Shown: positions 28,867 to 38,415, counted from the first letter of the stretch. The stretch is DNA of 64,000 nt from an uncultured Prevotellaceae bacterium (GCA_900316835.1 ONEL01000004.1:1-64000); one strand, 5' to 3'. Notes: a model not told the origin generated them from the letters alone. Numbers and translations are program-made.

Positions 28867-30699
28867 TTATTTAATACTAACTTTCTTCACCTCATTGCCA
28901 ACCTTAACAATATAGATACCTGGCTGAAGGCTGATGGTAGTGTTTCCAGCCGATGCCACGCCATTGCTAACCACTTGGCCATTGATATTGCACACCATCA
29001 TGGGCACCTCAACGCTTGTCTCTATCATGAGCTTGCCGGGCATTGCGACAATGCTACTTGATGATGTAATTCGAGAGATTGCCGTGTTGCTAAGCTTAAC
29101 TTCGATATCGTTAGAAGGAGCCGATGCAATTTCATCAACATAGTTACCGAAGTAGGATACCACAACAGTGGGAGCATAGGCCACCACATTGTAAGAGTAG
29201 CTGAGACGGTCGCTAAGTGGCAAATTGACAGCAAGCTCAGTAGCATCTCCGTCGGCTTCATATACACCTACTGGTTGGCAAACCTCATCACCCGCTTTAA
29301 GCTGCTGTGAAACAACGAAGTAGTCAATAAAGAGCTTATCACTACTATTGAGGTAAGAAAGCTGGATATATGTATTCTCACTACCATTGTCGCTAGTCAC
29401 AGTGTAGTCGGCAAAGTCACCGTTGAGAGTAACCTTGGTACTTTCAACCAGTTCATCACCATTGTAGATATGCACCATGACGGTATCACCATCAACCGGT
29501 CCACTATAGTTGCGCGAAACCATGTTGACTTTGATTTCAAAGTTACCATTATTATTGCTAAGGTTGAGCGCAGGAGTTGTGATAGTGGCAGCCGAGCCAA
29601 ATGGCGCTAACCCCATATATCCACTTGCCAAGCAATGTGCGTAGCCATACCAGCCAGGTTGCTGAGTGTAGGCATCGAGATATTCTTGAGTGCTGGGATA
29701 GGAAACCGAAGTGATAGAGCCACTTGTCACCTTGGAGAAGTCTTCATCAATAATGTTCACAACAGCGTCCCCGGCAAGAATCTCGCGCTTGGTTACATTT
29801 ACTTCATAGCGAGTGGCATCGGGCACAGCTTGCCAGTGGGCAGTAAATCCATTCTCGGTAACAGCAGTTGCATCAAGAGCCACAGGAGCATCGAGTGATG
29901 TGATGTTCTTAACTACTTGAACTTCCTCCGACTCAGCCGAGATTATATCGTCCTTGACAGCACGCACGGTGTAGAAATAGGTCTTAGTAGCATCAAGATT
30001 TGTAACAGCATAGGATGTACCGGTAACACTGTGGTCTTGTAGAGTGTAGATGCGAGTGTCACCATCTTTAGTGTACACATTGAGCAAATAGCCGGTTGCT
30101 CCGGTTACCGACTTCCACAATGCGGTAAACGAAACGCCATCGGCTTGAGTGGGTTGATTAACCTCAGGTGCCGCAAGGAACGACTCGCTAGTTTCCACCT
30201 TCAGGTCATCAATCAAGATACCATTGACCACGAAATTAGGCTTAAATGTGAGATAAGATGTGCTACGACCACCGGTTGTGATATATTCAATTTCAGTCCA
30301 CTGGTCGTCATAGAGATAGAACGTCTTAGCCGAATTGTAGCCCAGTTGCACGTCGATAGCGCCTACATCATCAAGGGTTTTAACCTTGAATGTAATGCGC
30401 AAGTTTCCACCGTTAGACGACATGTCGGTGTTGGCAGTGCGCAGGTTTCCACTAGCGCCAATCTTGAGGCATCCTCCAGCCTCGTAGACATATTGCCCTG
30501 TCCATCCAGGCAATGTTGTGCGTAACTTTCCCGACGAATAACTACTGATGTCGACCGTAGCAGGCGCTTGCTCACTCCCCTCAGTAAACGCATCAAAATT
30601 TTGGTCTAAAACTACAGTAATGTCAGCGCTAGCCGCTTGCAACGAAAATGCGGTAGCCATCATGGCAAAAGCCATAAATAGATGATTAATTTTCCTCAT
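28867..30699 (-). CDS. Secreted fibronectin-III protein with type IX-like C-terminal tail
   Basis: 610 residues. Signal peptide (about 1-25), a jelly-roll-like domain (about 30-175), fibronectin type III domains (about 180-265 and 270-310), a second beta domain interrupting, and a C-terminal sorting-type domain ending GIYIVKVGNEVKKVSIK, as seen in substrates of the type IX secretion system. No catalytic motif was recognised. It may bind carbohydrate or protein at the cell surface. It is first in the pair with the C10 peptidase. Confidence 0.8.
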   Translation of the reverse strand: MRKINHLFMAFAMMATAFSLQAASADITVVLDQNFDAFTEGSEQAPATVDISSYSSGKLRTTLPGWTGQYVYEAGGCLKIGASGNLRTANTDMSSNGGNLRITFKVKTLDDVGAIDVQLGYNSAKTFYLYDDQWTEIEYITTGGRSTSYLTFKPNFVVNGILIDDLKVETSESFLAAPEVNQPTQADGVSFTALWKSVTGATGYLLNVYTKDGDTRIYTLQDHSVTGTSYAVTNLDATKTYFYTVRAVKDDIISAESEEVQVVKNITSLDAPVALDATAVTENGFTAHWQAVPDATRYEVNVTKREILAGDAVVNIIDEDFSKVTSGSITSVSYPSTQEYLDAYTQQPGWYGYAHCLASGYMGLAPFGSAATITTPALNLSNNNGNFEIKVNMVSRNYSGPVDGDTVMVHIYNGDELVESTKVTLNGDFADYTVTSDNGSENTYIQLSYLNSSDKLFIDYFVVSQQLKAGDEVCQPVGVYEADGDATELAVNLPLSDRLSYSYNVVAYAPTVVVSYFGNYVDEIASAPSNDIEVKLSNTAISRITSSSSIVAMPGKLMIETSVEVPMMVCNINGQVVSNGVASAGNTTISLQPGIYIVKVGNEVKKVSIK

Positions 30700-31024
30700 A
30701 GTAGTTTGTATTAAGATAATAAATTCATCAACTGTGCAAAATTAATAAATATTTACAAAAAAGCAATCATTATTCAATAAGTTTTATCTTATCAACAAAA
30801 GTTAAAGACATGATGAGCGAAGCTGTTGCACTGACCATGAGGATGGTTATTAAAGAAATTCACCTTTTCTTTGAGATAATAGCGATACTCTATTAAAAAG
30901 TGTGACAAAATGATTAAAGTAATTGTATTTATTTGTCACCACTCCATATTATCACTATATTTGCACAACGTTTAAGTGAGGGGAAGATAGTAAAATCCTC
31001 TCGTTTTTAAAAAATATCTAAATA
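30700..31024. promoter_or_regulatory. Divergent promoter region between the fibronectin-III gene and the antiporter
   Basis: On the - strand TAATTTTG at 30744-30737 serves the secreted gene. On + TTTG (30932-30935) and TATATTTG (30956-30963), 20 nt apart, serve the antiporter. GTGACAAA (30902-30909) and TTTGTCAC (30932-30939) form an inverted repeat that covers the + strand -33 box. No gene was seen in these 325 nt. Confidence 0.65.
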
Positions 31025-31999
31025 ATGGATTATCTATTTCTTATTTTGGGACTCGCAATGCTACTGTTGGGAGCCAACTACTTGGTGGACGCCAGTGTAG
31101 CTATTGCACAGCGTGCAAAAATATCTAATTTCATCATAGGACTCACTATAGTGGGCATTGGTACTTCGGCTCCCGAACTCTTTGTGTCGATACAGAGTGC
31201 GGTGACAGGTCATGGCGACATTGCCATGGGTAACGTGCTTGGGTCGAATATCGCTAACGTGTTCTTGATACTGGGCGTGACGGCTATTATTTTACCCTTT
31301 GAGATAAGCCGTCAACAAACTCGACGCGACATCCCCATTGGCATCATTGCCGCTCTACTCATATTCCTGCTAGCTAACGACTCACTCATTCCAGGCATCA
31401 GCGAGAATAGCCTCTCACGACTGGATGGAATAATGCTACTGGTGTTCTTTATCGTCTACATGGCAGTAGTAATTCTCAAGAAAGGCGACAACCCCACTCA
31501 GGCACTAGCCGAAGCCGACGAGGAGGCCTCATCTAGCCTCACGGGCAAGAACGTGTGGTTGCTGTGGGGAATTGCTGTTGTATCGCTAGCCGCGCTGCTG
31601 TGGGGTGGCCAGATGTTCCTCGACAGCGCCAAGAGCCTTGCCGCGGCATGGGGCATGAGCGAGGCAGTGATTTCTATCACTATAGTCGCCGTGGGCACAT
31701 CACTTCCTGAACTTATTACAGCCATAATCGCCGCTTGCAAGAAGAACCCACAACTGGCATTGGGCAATGTGATAGGGTCAAATGTGTTTAACATGCTCAT
31801 GATACTGGGTGTGGCATCCACCATTCACCCATTTGCACTGACCACTATCAACATCGTTGACTACCTGGTGGCAATCCTTGCCGCAGTGCTCACATTCATG
31901 GTTGTGTTCACCTTTGGCAAGCACCGTTTCGACCGCATTGAGGGCGTGTTATTCGTGCTTATTTACGTGGGTTACACAGTTTATTTGCTCATGAGATAA
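31025..31999 (+). CDS. Calcium/sodium antiporter (CaCA family, YrbG-like)
   Basis: 324 residues, ten predicted membrane helices in two inverted halves. The two ion-binding alpha repeats are plain: GIGTSAPELFVS near residue 42 and VAVGTSLPELIT near residue 225, with GNVLGSNIANVF and GNVIGSNVFNML following. It exports Ca2+ in exchange for Na+ or H+ at the inner membrane. It has its own promoter and is convergent with the next gene. Confidence 0.92.
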   Translation: MDYLFLILGLAMLLLGANYLVDASVAIAQRAKISNFIIGLTIVGIGTSAPELFVSIQSAVTGHGDIAMGNVLGSNIANVFLILGVTAIILPFEISRQQTRRDIPIGIIAALLIFLLANDSLIPGISENSLSRLDGIMLLVFFIVYMAVVILKKGDNPTQALAEADEEASSSLTGKNVWLLWGIAVVSLAALLWGGQMFLDSAKSLAAAWGMSEAVISITIVAVGTSLPELITAIIAACKKNPQLALGNVIGSNVFNMLMILGVASTIHPFALTTINIVDYLVAILAAVLTFMVVFTFGKHRFDRIEGVLFVLIYVGYTVYLLMR

Positions 32000-32031
32000 A
32001 CAAAATTGTTCTATTGCAAGAATACAAGTTT

Positions 32032-32511
32032 CTATTCCCTTAGTGGCTTTATCTCATGTTTCACTTTAATGACAAAGTCACGCAACTGTTGCTGTGTCGT
32101 GAAGGCACTGAGAGGGATTGCCAAGAAAGTGTAGCGATTTTTTTTCAGCCTAATAATAAGGCACTCGTTTAATGCTGTAGTGCTATCCATCTCGTTCCAC
32201 CCGATAACATGCTCACGCATCTTATCATCGGTAAATGAGAGTTGAAGCCCACCCGCGGTAATTGTGATAGTTTTCTCAAGTATTGACCAGCGTGATTCTT
32301 GAGTGAGAGCGTAGTAGTAGACCAGCGGCATGGCAATCATTACCATCCCCATGGCAACAATGAGCGCCACAAAGGCGAAACGCATGTCGACAAACGTGAG
32401 AGCCAAACACACCACCACCGGCAACACAAGCCACCACCAGCGGTGCCTCAAGAAGATGCGCCACAGGATGCGCATGTAGGTCCCCGATGTTATGGAACAA
32501 GTTTTTACCAA
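32032..32511 (-). CDS. Small membrane protein with YcxB-like C-terminal domain
   Basis: 159 residues: two adjacent membrane helices (about 25-42 and 45-67) followed by a beta-rich cytoplasmic domain with WNEMDSTTALNECLIIRLKKNRYTFLAIP, the pattern of the YcxB-like family. The function is unknown. It lies 24 nt downstream of the Ntn hydrolase gene on the same strand. Confidence 0.65.
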   Translation of the reverse strand: MVKTCSITSGTYMRILWRIFLRHRWWWLVLPVVVCLALTFVDMRFAFVALIVAMGMVMIAMPLVYYYALTQESRWSILEKTITITAGGLQLSFTDDKMREHVIGWNEMDSTTALNECLIIRLKKNRYTFLAIPLSAFTTQQQLRDFVIKVKHEIKPLRE

Positions 32512-32535
32512 TTCACATTCCTCCTGATTAAATAA

Positions 32536-33627
32536 TTACTTGCGCCATAACTTGCGATACATTTCCATGTTGCGTGGCACTAACTGCTGGCAATAGCCAG
32601 TGCCGTCAGCATTATAGAGCTTGCTGAGATTGAGATAATGTTTTCCGTTTCCACGCTCAATGCTGAAAACCTGCGCCCAGCGCTGCTTCACCTTGTCGCA
32701 CTGCGGACTGTGACGGTCGGTGCCTGTGCCGTTGAGTTCAGCCGGCACCCCACCCTCGCCGGTGTGCACCGCAAAAGTCTCAGCGCATGGTGGATACCCC
32801 AGCGCTATCCACATGGTAGTATTAGAAACCATCTCACCCGGTTTCACACCTTCAATCACAATCGACGCGGTTGAGATGCGCCGTGGAATGAAATCCTGAT
32901 CCACAAGCCACTGCTCACCACTATGCGTGAAGTCCTTGCCTAGGAGGCTATGGTAGAAAGTGCGGGAAACATGCTCGGTAAAAATCCATGGAGCAAAGTC
33001 GCCTGCGGCGATGTGTGGAGCAAGCAGATGCTCGGCATTGCCCTCGCGCACATAGCCCATGCCATCATCGGCGCGACCACTATGAGAATAGTTAGTGCGA
33101 ATCAGCACTCCGTCTACCGCCGAGGCGAGGTCATATTTCTTGTAAGTGTAGTTGCCGGTCTCAAAATATGCTCCGTGCCCTTGAGCATCTATAACACCAA
33201 AGTTGGCCTCCACTCCCAGTGGCTTAGGCAAAGATTGCAACAGTCGCTCAAAGTCATCAACGGTGACACAATGCTCAAGAGCCAGTTTCATCACCACTCC
33301 CTCACGGTCCATGTGGCTAGGTGGCACATCGTCGGCGTTGAGATTATAGGACGCGGTGTTCATGATGGCAAATCCTTTCTCGTTAAATCCAGTCCAAGCG
33401 GCGGTGTCGAGCGGATCGGTAGCATCAAAAATCGCCACAAACTCATAGCAGTTGTCGTGAGCTTTAATGCGCTCCACACGGTTGTCGAGACACCCCGTGT
33501 CGCGATGCTTCCACAACATGGGACGCCCATTCAGTGTTTTATAGCCCGCGATAATTGCCGATGTGCAAGCCATAGCCCCCATGGCGCAAGCTAGCAACAA
33601 AACAATAGTTAATGCCTGTTTTTTCAT
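32536..33627 (-). CDS. Exported Ntn hydrolase, C45/acyltransferase-like
   Basis: 363 residues. The signal peptide ends AMGAMA, directly followed by CTSAIIAG; signal cleavage would expose Cys as the N-terminal nucleophile, as in Ntn amidases of the C45 and C69/bile-salt-hydrolase type. WTGFNEKGFAIMNTAS and ANFGVIDAQGHGAYFE are the characteristic strands. It should hydrolyse an amide bond in the periplasm; the substrate is open. An open frame extends to 33669, but a promoter at 33657-33650 lies between, so the ATG at 33627 is chosen. A lipoprotein reading of the Cys is less likely because the lipobox is poor. Confidence 0.75.
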   Translation of the reverse strand: MKKQALTIVLLLACAMGAMACTSAIIAGYKTLNGRPMLWKHRDTGCLDNRVERIKAHDNCYEFVAIFDATDPLDTAAWTGFNEKGFAIMNTASYNLNADDVPPSHMDREGVVMKLALEHCVTVDDFERLLQSLPKPLGVEANFGVIDAQGHGAYFETGNYTYKKYDLASAVDGVLIRTNYSHSGRADDGMGYVREGNAEHLLAPHIAAGDFAPWIFTEHVSRTFYHSLLGKDFTHSGEQWLVDQDFIPRRISTASIVIEGVKPGEMVSNTTMWIALGYPPCAETFAVHTGEGGVPAELNGTGTDRHSPQCDKVKQRWAQVFSIERGNGKHYLNLSKLYNADGTGYCQQLVPRNMEMYRKLWRK

Positions 33628-33966
33628 GATTTCGTTGAATATTAATGCCCAAAGGTAATACAAAATCATTATGTTAGCAAAAAAATTTGCTAATTAAAAT
33701 ATATTTACTACCTTTGCCGATGAAATCAGCACACACCCTTAAAAGCCTCATCATGGCTAGTATATCAATTATGTGAAAATCATGTGTGCAAAATTCCTTT
33801 AAATATAATTTTTTCGAACTTATCTCGACAATCTTTTTCACCGAGTAATTGCCCGTATTTCTCAACGTGTGCTAAGTGTGCGCATGCGTGTTGTCTTAAG
33901 TAAATGAAGTGTAAGGGTGGGCAATTCACAAAACAGTGAAGATTATCATGAATATTTTTAAACATT
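33628..33966. promoter_or_regulatory. Divergent promoters of the Ntn hydrolase and rho, plus long rho leader
   Basis: For rho: TTTG (33686-33689) and TACCTTTG (33709-33716), 19 nt apart, start near 33723. For the hydrolase: TTTG (33681-33678) and TACCTTTG (33657-33650) on the - strand. Both -33 boxes lie in one perfect palindrome, TTAGCAAA-AAAA-TTTGCTAA (33674-33693). The rho leader is about 245 nt. AATTGCCC (33847-33854) can pair with GGGCAATT (33919-33926). An 18-codon open frame starts at 33720. Confidence 0.7.
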
Positions 33967-36303
33967 ATGTATAACATCAACGAACTTAGTTCTATGAACG
34001 AAGCCGAGTTGAAAGACTTGGCCAAATCAATGGGGTTGAAAAAGGTAGACAATGCCGACAAAGACGACCTCGTGTATCAAATCATTGACCAACAAGCTAT
34101 TGAGGCATCGAAAAACGCACCCGAGCAGCCTAAGCGCAGGCGTGGACGCGCTAAGAAAGATGCTACCGACACAGCTAGCGCAACAGTCCAAGCCGAGCCT
34201 GAAGAGAAGAAAAGAAAAACAGCCAGTTCGAAGGCGAAGGCTAGCAGTGATGAAAAAAACAGTGACGATGCTCAAGCAACCAGCGATATCACAGCAATAG
34301 ATGAAAATCAAGCAGCAGAAGCGGCAGTTACTGAATCACCAGCAAAGCGCAAGCGTGGACGCCCACGCAAGAATGAGCTCAAAGCTACACAGCAAGAGCA
34401 ACTTCCTGGTCTAGAAACCACAGCAAACGAGAATATAATTTCTCAAGACGGAGATAAACAAAACGCTCAAGCCTCTGAGGTGGAGCCAGAGAAGAAGTCA
34501 CCCGCCAAGAGGGCACGCCGCGAGCGCATAGAGCGATTGCACGTAGAGCAAGATAATGCCACCAGTGTGCAAGCCAGTGCCGATGACGTTGCAATCATGG
34601 CACCAGTGGCTGATGAACCCAAACCTCAAGATGAGGATTTCCAACCTAACAGGAATTCGTTCGCAGGTAATCAAATGGATTATATGCCTAGCCAGGAGGA
34701 GATACTACCACAGGAAGGCATGATGGGCCAGCCTTATGGCGATGAGATGGACGGTTTTGACATGATGGACGAGAGTGAAGGCTTTGTGATGGGAAGCGAC
34801 TTGCCAAGCGCTTCGCGTTTTGACCCGGAGAATGACGACTTCATGAGCTTGTTCAACACTAATCCTAACGCGACAATCGGGAAAAAGCAAAAGCGCAACG
34901 CCGGCAATGACAAGGAGGACAATTTCGCTCCCGCGAAGTTTGGTGGCACAATGACCTTCAAGCCCCGCACTCCCGAGGAGCGTGAGGAGGCCGCCCGCCG
35001 TGCCGAAGAGCAACGTCGCATCGCGGCCGAGGAAGCCGCCAAGGCTCCTATTATCATTCAAGAGCCACAGGCAGTGAAAGAGCAACCCGCCAACAAGCAA
35101 AGCAAAAAGAAAAAAGGCAAAAATCAACAGCAACAGCAGCAACAACCCGAGTCGGCACTACCCTACTCTAATGTGAGCTACAACTTCGACGGCATTCTCA
35201 ATGGCATGGGCGTGCTGGAAGTGATGCCCGACGGCTATGGTTTCTTGCGCTCAAGCGACTATAACTACCTGACATCACCCGACGACATATATGTGCCTCA
35301 AGCGCAAATCAAGAACTATGGTCTCAAGACTGGCGACGTAGTGGAATGCACAATTCGTCCTCCCAAGGAAGGAGAAAAGTACTTCCCGCTTGTAGATGTG
35401 CGCCTCATCAACGGTCGCACTCCAGCCTTTGTTCGTGACCGCATACCATTTGAGCACTTAGTGCCCTTGTTCCCTAACGAGAAGTTTGACCTGGTGAACC
35501 ACACTCACCCCAACATCTCTACCCGCATCGTGGATATGTTCTCGCCCATAGGCAAGGGTCAGCGTGGACTCATCGTGGCACCTCCCAAGACTGGTAAAAC
35601 CGTGCTCTTGAAAGATATTGCCAATGCAATATCTGAAAATCACCCTGATACCTACATGATAATCCTGCTCATTGATGAGCGCCCCGAGGAAGTTACCGAC
35701 ATGGCTCGCAGTGTGAATGCCGAGGTGATTGCGTCGACATTTGACGAACCGGCCGACCGCCACGTGAAGATCGCCGACCTGGTGCTTCAGAAGGCTAAAC
35801 GCATGGTGGAATGCGGGCATGACGTTGTAATCCTGCTCGACTCTATCACACGCCTTGCCCGTGCCTACAACACCATAGCCCCTGCTAGTGGCAAAATATT
35901 GAGTGGTGGTGTAGACGCCAACGCATTGCAACGCCCCAAGCGCTTCTTTGGCGCCGCACGCAACATTGAGAACGGTGGCAGTTTGACCATTATCGCTACC
36001 GCACTCATCGAGACCGGCAGCAAGATGGACGAGGTGATTTTCGAGGAATTCAAGGGCACTGGTAACATGGAGCTCCAGCTCGACCGCAAGCTCAGCAACA
36101 AGCGCGTGTTCCCGGCTGTCGACATCATGGCATCGAGCACTCGCCGCGACGACCTGCTGCTCAAGCAAGACACGCTCAACCGCATGTGGATTTTGCGCCG
36201 CTTCTTGAGCGACCGCAACTCAATTGAGGCTATGGAATTCATCAAGGACCGCATGGAGCGCACCCGCAGCAACGAGGAACTGCTGCTCACAATGAACGAT
36301 TAA
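33967..36303 (+). CDS. rho: Transcription termination factor Rho with long disordered insert
   Basis: An RNA-dependent ATPase/translocase that ends transcription. 778 residues against about 420 in E. coli. Rho-N helical domain at 1-45, then a low-complexity charged and Gln-rich insert (about 50-395), then the cold-shock-like RNA-binding domain ([19 protein letters not shown], about 415) and the RecA-like motor with Walker [10 protein letters not shown] (about 538), [11 protein letters not shown] and [13 protein letters not shown]. Such inserts are typical of Bacteroidota; in B. thetaiotaomicron the insert is reported to drive phase separation. The long leader suggests autoregulation. Confidence 0.96.
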   Translation: MYNINELSSMNEAELKDLAKSMGLKKVDNADKDDLVYQIIDQQAIEASKNAPEQPKRRRGRAKKDATDTASATVQAEPEEKKRKTASSKAKASSDEKNSDDAQATSDITAIDENQAAEAAVTESPAKRKRGRPRKNELKATQQEQLPGLETTANENIISQDGDKQNAQASEVEPEKKSPAKRARRERIERLHVEQDNATSVQASADDVAIMAPVADEPKPQDEDFQPNRNSFAGNQMDYMPSQEEILPQEGMMGQPYGDEMDGFDMMDESEGFVMGSDLPSASRFDPENDDFMSLFNTNPNATIGKKQKRNAGNDKEDNFAPAKFGGTMTFKPRTPEEREEAARRAEEQRRIAAEEAAKAPIIIQEPQAVKEQPANKQSKKKKGKNQQQQQQQPESALPYSNVSYNFDGILNGMGVLEVMPDGYGFLRSSDYNYLTSPDDIYVPQAQIKNYGLKTGDVVECTIRPPKEGEKYFPLVDVRLINGRTPAFVRDRIPFEHLVPLFPNEKFDLVNHTHPNISTRIVDMFSPIGKGQRGLIVAPPKTGKTVLLKDIANAISENHPDTYMIILLIDERPEEVTDMARSVNAEVIASTFDEPADRHVKIADLVLQKAKRMVECGHDVVILLDSITRLARAYNTIAPASGKILSGGVDANALQRPKRFFGAARNIENGGSLTIIATALIETGSKMDEVIFEEFKGTGNMELQLDRKLSNKRVFPAVDIMASSTRRDDLLLKQDTLNRMWILRRFLSDRNSIEAMEFIKDRMERTRSNEELLLTMND

Positions 36304-36334
36304 AATTCATCACGCTCTTTTTTTACGAGAAATA

Positions 36335-36376
36335 AACAATGGGGATGAACCTTGAGTGGCTCATCCCCATTGTTAT
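36335..36376 (+). terminator. Terminator of rho
   Basis: A 14-bp perfect stem, 36335-36348 with 36361-36374. It lies between converging genes and may act both ways; the T tract is short. Confidence 0.65.
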
Positions 36377-36403
36377 ATAGTCATATAAAAAAAATACCTT
36401 TAA

Positions 36404-36985
36404 TTATGCGTCAATCATGATGCCGCCTTGCTTGCCACAGATGTAGTTGATGGGATGGTCAATGCCCTGATGCAGCACGCCATTAAGGACCAATGGCTGG
36501 CCTGGCACGAAACCTTGGCACTTGAACGTATCGCCCACTGATAGCTTGGCATTATGAGAGTCCACCACCACATACTCGTTGCTCCCACGGTACTCAATTG
36601 TCACCACTCGCCCTGGATGCCACCGCAGGGTGAGGCGGGCTCCAGGTTGCAAGGTGTCGCTGTCGATATAGTGAGAGTCAAAGATTTGCGATGCGGCAGT
36701 ATTACTCATGTTACGGCAAAAGTCATCCCAGTCGCGGTGCCCAGCATAGCGCGCCAGCACGTTGAGCGTGAAGCGGCGGCTCGTGCGATAGCCGTCGATG
36801 TAGCCCCACAGACGCTTAAGGGTGTTGGTGGAGATATGTTCGCCAGTAGCGTCGGCGACAGCCTGTGCCAGCATGTCAAAATCGCTGGGCAACCGCATGG
36901 TGCGCCCCGCCACCTCTTCCACTTGCTTCTTGAGGGCATTAAGCACCTCTTCCACCTCGGCTACAATTATAGTTTCTTTTACCAT
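36404..36985 (-). CDS. Unknown protein with helical, HTH-like N-terminal half
   Basis: 193 residues. The N-terminal ~100 residues are helical and contain SDFDMLAQAVADAT followed by ISTNTLKRLWGY and FTLNVLARYAGHRDWDDFC, a pattern I associate with small Bacteroidales proteins of presumed DNA-binding type. The C-terminal half is a beta-barrel-like unit (about 115-190). No enzyme motif was seen. A - strand TAACTTTG box at 37047-37040 is a likely promoter. The role is unknown. Confidence 0.65.
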   Translation of the reverse strand: MVKETIIVAEVEEVLNALKKQVEEVAGRTMRLPSDFDMLAQAVADATGEHISTNTLKRLWGYIDGYRTSRRFTLNVLARYAGHRDWDDFCRNMSNTAASQIFDSHYIDSDTLQPGARLTLRWHPGRVVTIEYRGSNEYVVVDSHNAKLSVGDTFKCQGFVPGQPLVLNGVLHQGIDHPINYICGKQGGIMIDA

Positions 36986-37637
36986 ATTTCACCTATCAAT
37001 TAAGAGTTATTAGATTAGAACTTGACCTTTTCTCAACTGCAAAGTTACAACAATTCTCTCACTTCACAATCATTCACTGAATAAGGACTTGAAAGGATAA
37101 GGTTTTCTCAGAGAAAAAACATTATTTTGCATCAGTGACCACGAGATGCTGCTGCAGGCAACCATAATTAATAATGATTAATAATGATGAGTGGCAGCTC
37201 ACACTATAGGGCAAAATGTTTGTAAGTTTAGAAATCTTTTCTTAACTTTGTAGCGGTGGATAATACCATGAGTGCCAGGAGTGGCACCACCCACCATCCT
37301 TACATTTTCCCAAGAAGCGTTTAGCTCCGTTCCACGGCTTGTGAATCTGGACAATTCATTAGGTGACACGGAATGAGAAACTAACGCCACTCTTTCTTGC
37401 ATGGCAAGTCATCCCAGCGATGACTCAACCATAGCATAGAGGTGTGAGCTGTTTTTTCTCGTGGTCACCAGGCAGTCCAGAGCCCCAAGCCCACGACGCA
37501 AAAACCAGAACTCGCACCTTTATTTTGTGCATTGTCGTGAAAAGAGGACATGGGAAACCAAATGACTCCAGAGAAAAACAAAGAGACCGCCGAAACGCTT
37601 GAAAGGGAGTAGGTGAAAATTTATAATATTTATCACT
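36986..37637 (+). other. Promoter and long leader of the accessory island
   Basis: Apart from the - strand promoter box at 37040-37047, this 652-nt gap holds a + promoter: TTTG 37219-37222 and TAACTTTG 37243-37250, 20 nt apart, start near 37257. The transcript begins with nested stems GGTGG/CCACC (37256-37260 with 37290-37294) around GTGCCA-GGAG-TGGCAC (37272-37287). The leader runs about 380 nt to the ATG at 37638 and ends in the first copy of the 34-nt repeat. No convincing gene lies inside, so I treat it as a candidate structured RNA leader. Confidence 0.5.
37580..37613 (+). repeat. 34-nt leader repeat, copy 1
   Basis: Begins AAAGAGACCGCCGAAACGCT and ends AAAGGGAGTAGG. Copies 2 and 3 are at 39371-39404 and 40411-40444. 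The distance to the following ATG is exactly 24 nt. Confidence 0.9.
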
Positions 37638-38222
37638 ATGACAATTGAAGATTATGACTTATTAACGGGAGCAATCGATTTTCATGATATTGATAAGTCA
37701 CAAGACAAAAGACTTGAAGAGATTGAAACTGGTTCTATAAGTTTTGAAAAAGACGGTTTTAAGTTTGATATTTTTGAAGACGAGGCAATAATAACAGGAA
37801 TATCACACCCCATGTCAGACATCATTATTCCAGATTTTGTGGAATATAATGATATTAAATACAAAGTAACTTGTATTAGTTGCAATTTTCATGGCGATGA
37901 TTACAGGACTTTGGCATTAGGTGCAAATGTAAAATACATAGGAAGAGATTGTTTTAGTGGTTGTAAAAAGCTTCATGAAGTCAAACTAAATAATTGTCTT
38001 GAAGTTATAGGTGAAAATGCATTTTATAGGACTCCAATCGATGAGGTGGTAATTCCTGATAGTATAAAACGACTTGATGATAATGCGTTTTTCGATTGTG
38101 AATATTTGACTGTTTACTTGCCAAAAAGATTGCAGGCCGGTGCAAATGTCTCATTTGGTGGCACACCTCTTCTTGAACGAGTATTTCATCATGTTTTAAT
38201 AAAATTCTATGACGAGACTTAA
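37638..38222 (+). CDS. BspA-type leucine-rich repeat protein
   Basis: 194 residues, no signal peptide. An N-terminal acidic part (about 1-45) is followed by a beta strand unit and LRR_5-type repeats: YIGRDCFSGCKKLHEVKL, VIGENAFYRTPIDEVVIP and RLDDNAFFDCEYLTVYLP. Such repeats bind proteins; BspA relatives are usually surface proteins, but without an export signal this one is probably cytoplasmic. The gene is AT-rich compared with rho. It is first in the island transcript and has copy 1 of the 34-nt repeat in its leader. Confidence 0.8.
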   Translation: MTIEDYDLLTGAIDFHDIDKSQDKRLEEIETGSISFEKDGFKFDIFEDEAIITGISHPMSDIIIPDFVEYNDIKYKVTCISCNFHGDDYRTLALGANVKYIGRDCFSGCKKLHEVKLNNCLEVIGENAFYRTPIDEVVIPDSIKRLDDNAFFDCEYLTVYLPKRLQAGANVSFGGTPLLERVFHHVLIKFYDET

Positions 38223-38248
38223 AATGCAATTCATAAAATGACAAAGCT

Positions 38249-38392
38249 ATGTTCTCGGCAATATTTTGGTTCTTAGTGGGTTTTGTAGTCACCCTTATTG
38301 TTGGTGGCGTAGTTGTGCTTGTAATAGCCGGCATAGGTTTTCTGCTGGTGAAGCTGCTGGAATGGTTCTTCTTTGACTATCTTAATATCTGA
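38249..38392 (+). CDS. Small single-helix membrane protein
   Basis: 47 codons starting ATGTTCTCG. The product is almost one long hydrophobic segment (FWFLVGFVVTLIVGGVVVLV and on) ending LEWFFFDYLNI. It fits tightly between the LRR gene (26 nt) and the next gene (23 nt) on the same strand, and codon use looks coding. No homologue is known to me; a small toxin, a membrane anchor or a partner of a neighbour are possibilities only. Confidence 0.5.
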   Translation: MFSAIFWFLVGFVVTLIVGGVVVLVIAGIGFLLVKLLEWFFFDYLNI

Positions 38393-38415
38393 AAAATATT
38401 TATATAGAGAGACGT

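Noticed and set aside
33674-34061. Open frames on the - strand in front of rho
   Set aside because: They overlap the rho promoter, leader and 5' coding part and show no protein-like features.
37199-37402. 67-codon frame on the - strand in the island leader
   Set aside because: It overlaps the + strand promoter and structured leader and has no support of its own.
37580-37613. The 34-nt repeat as a CRISPR array or group II intron domain V
   Set aside because: Only three copies about 1-2 kb apart with genes between them, and it does not fold into the required hairpin.
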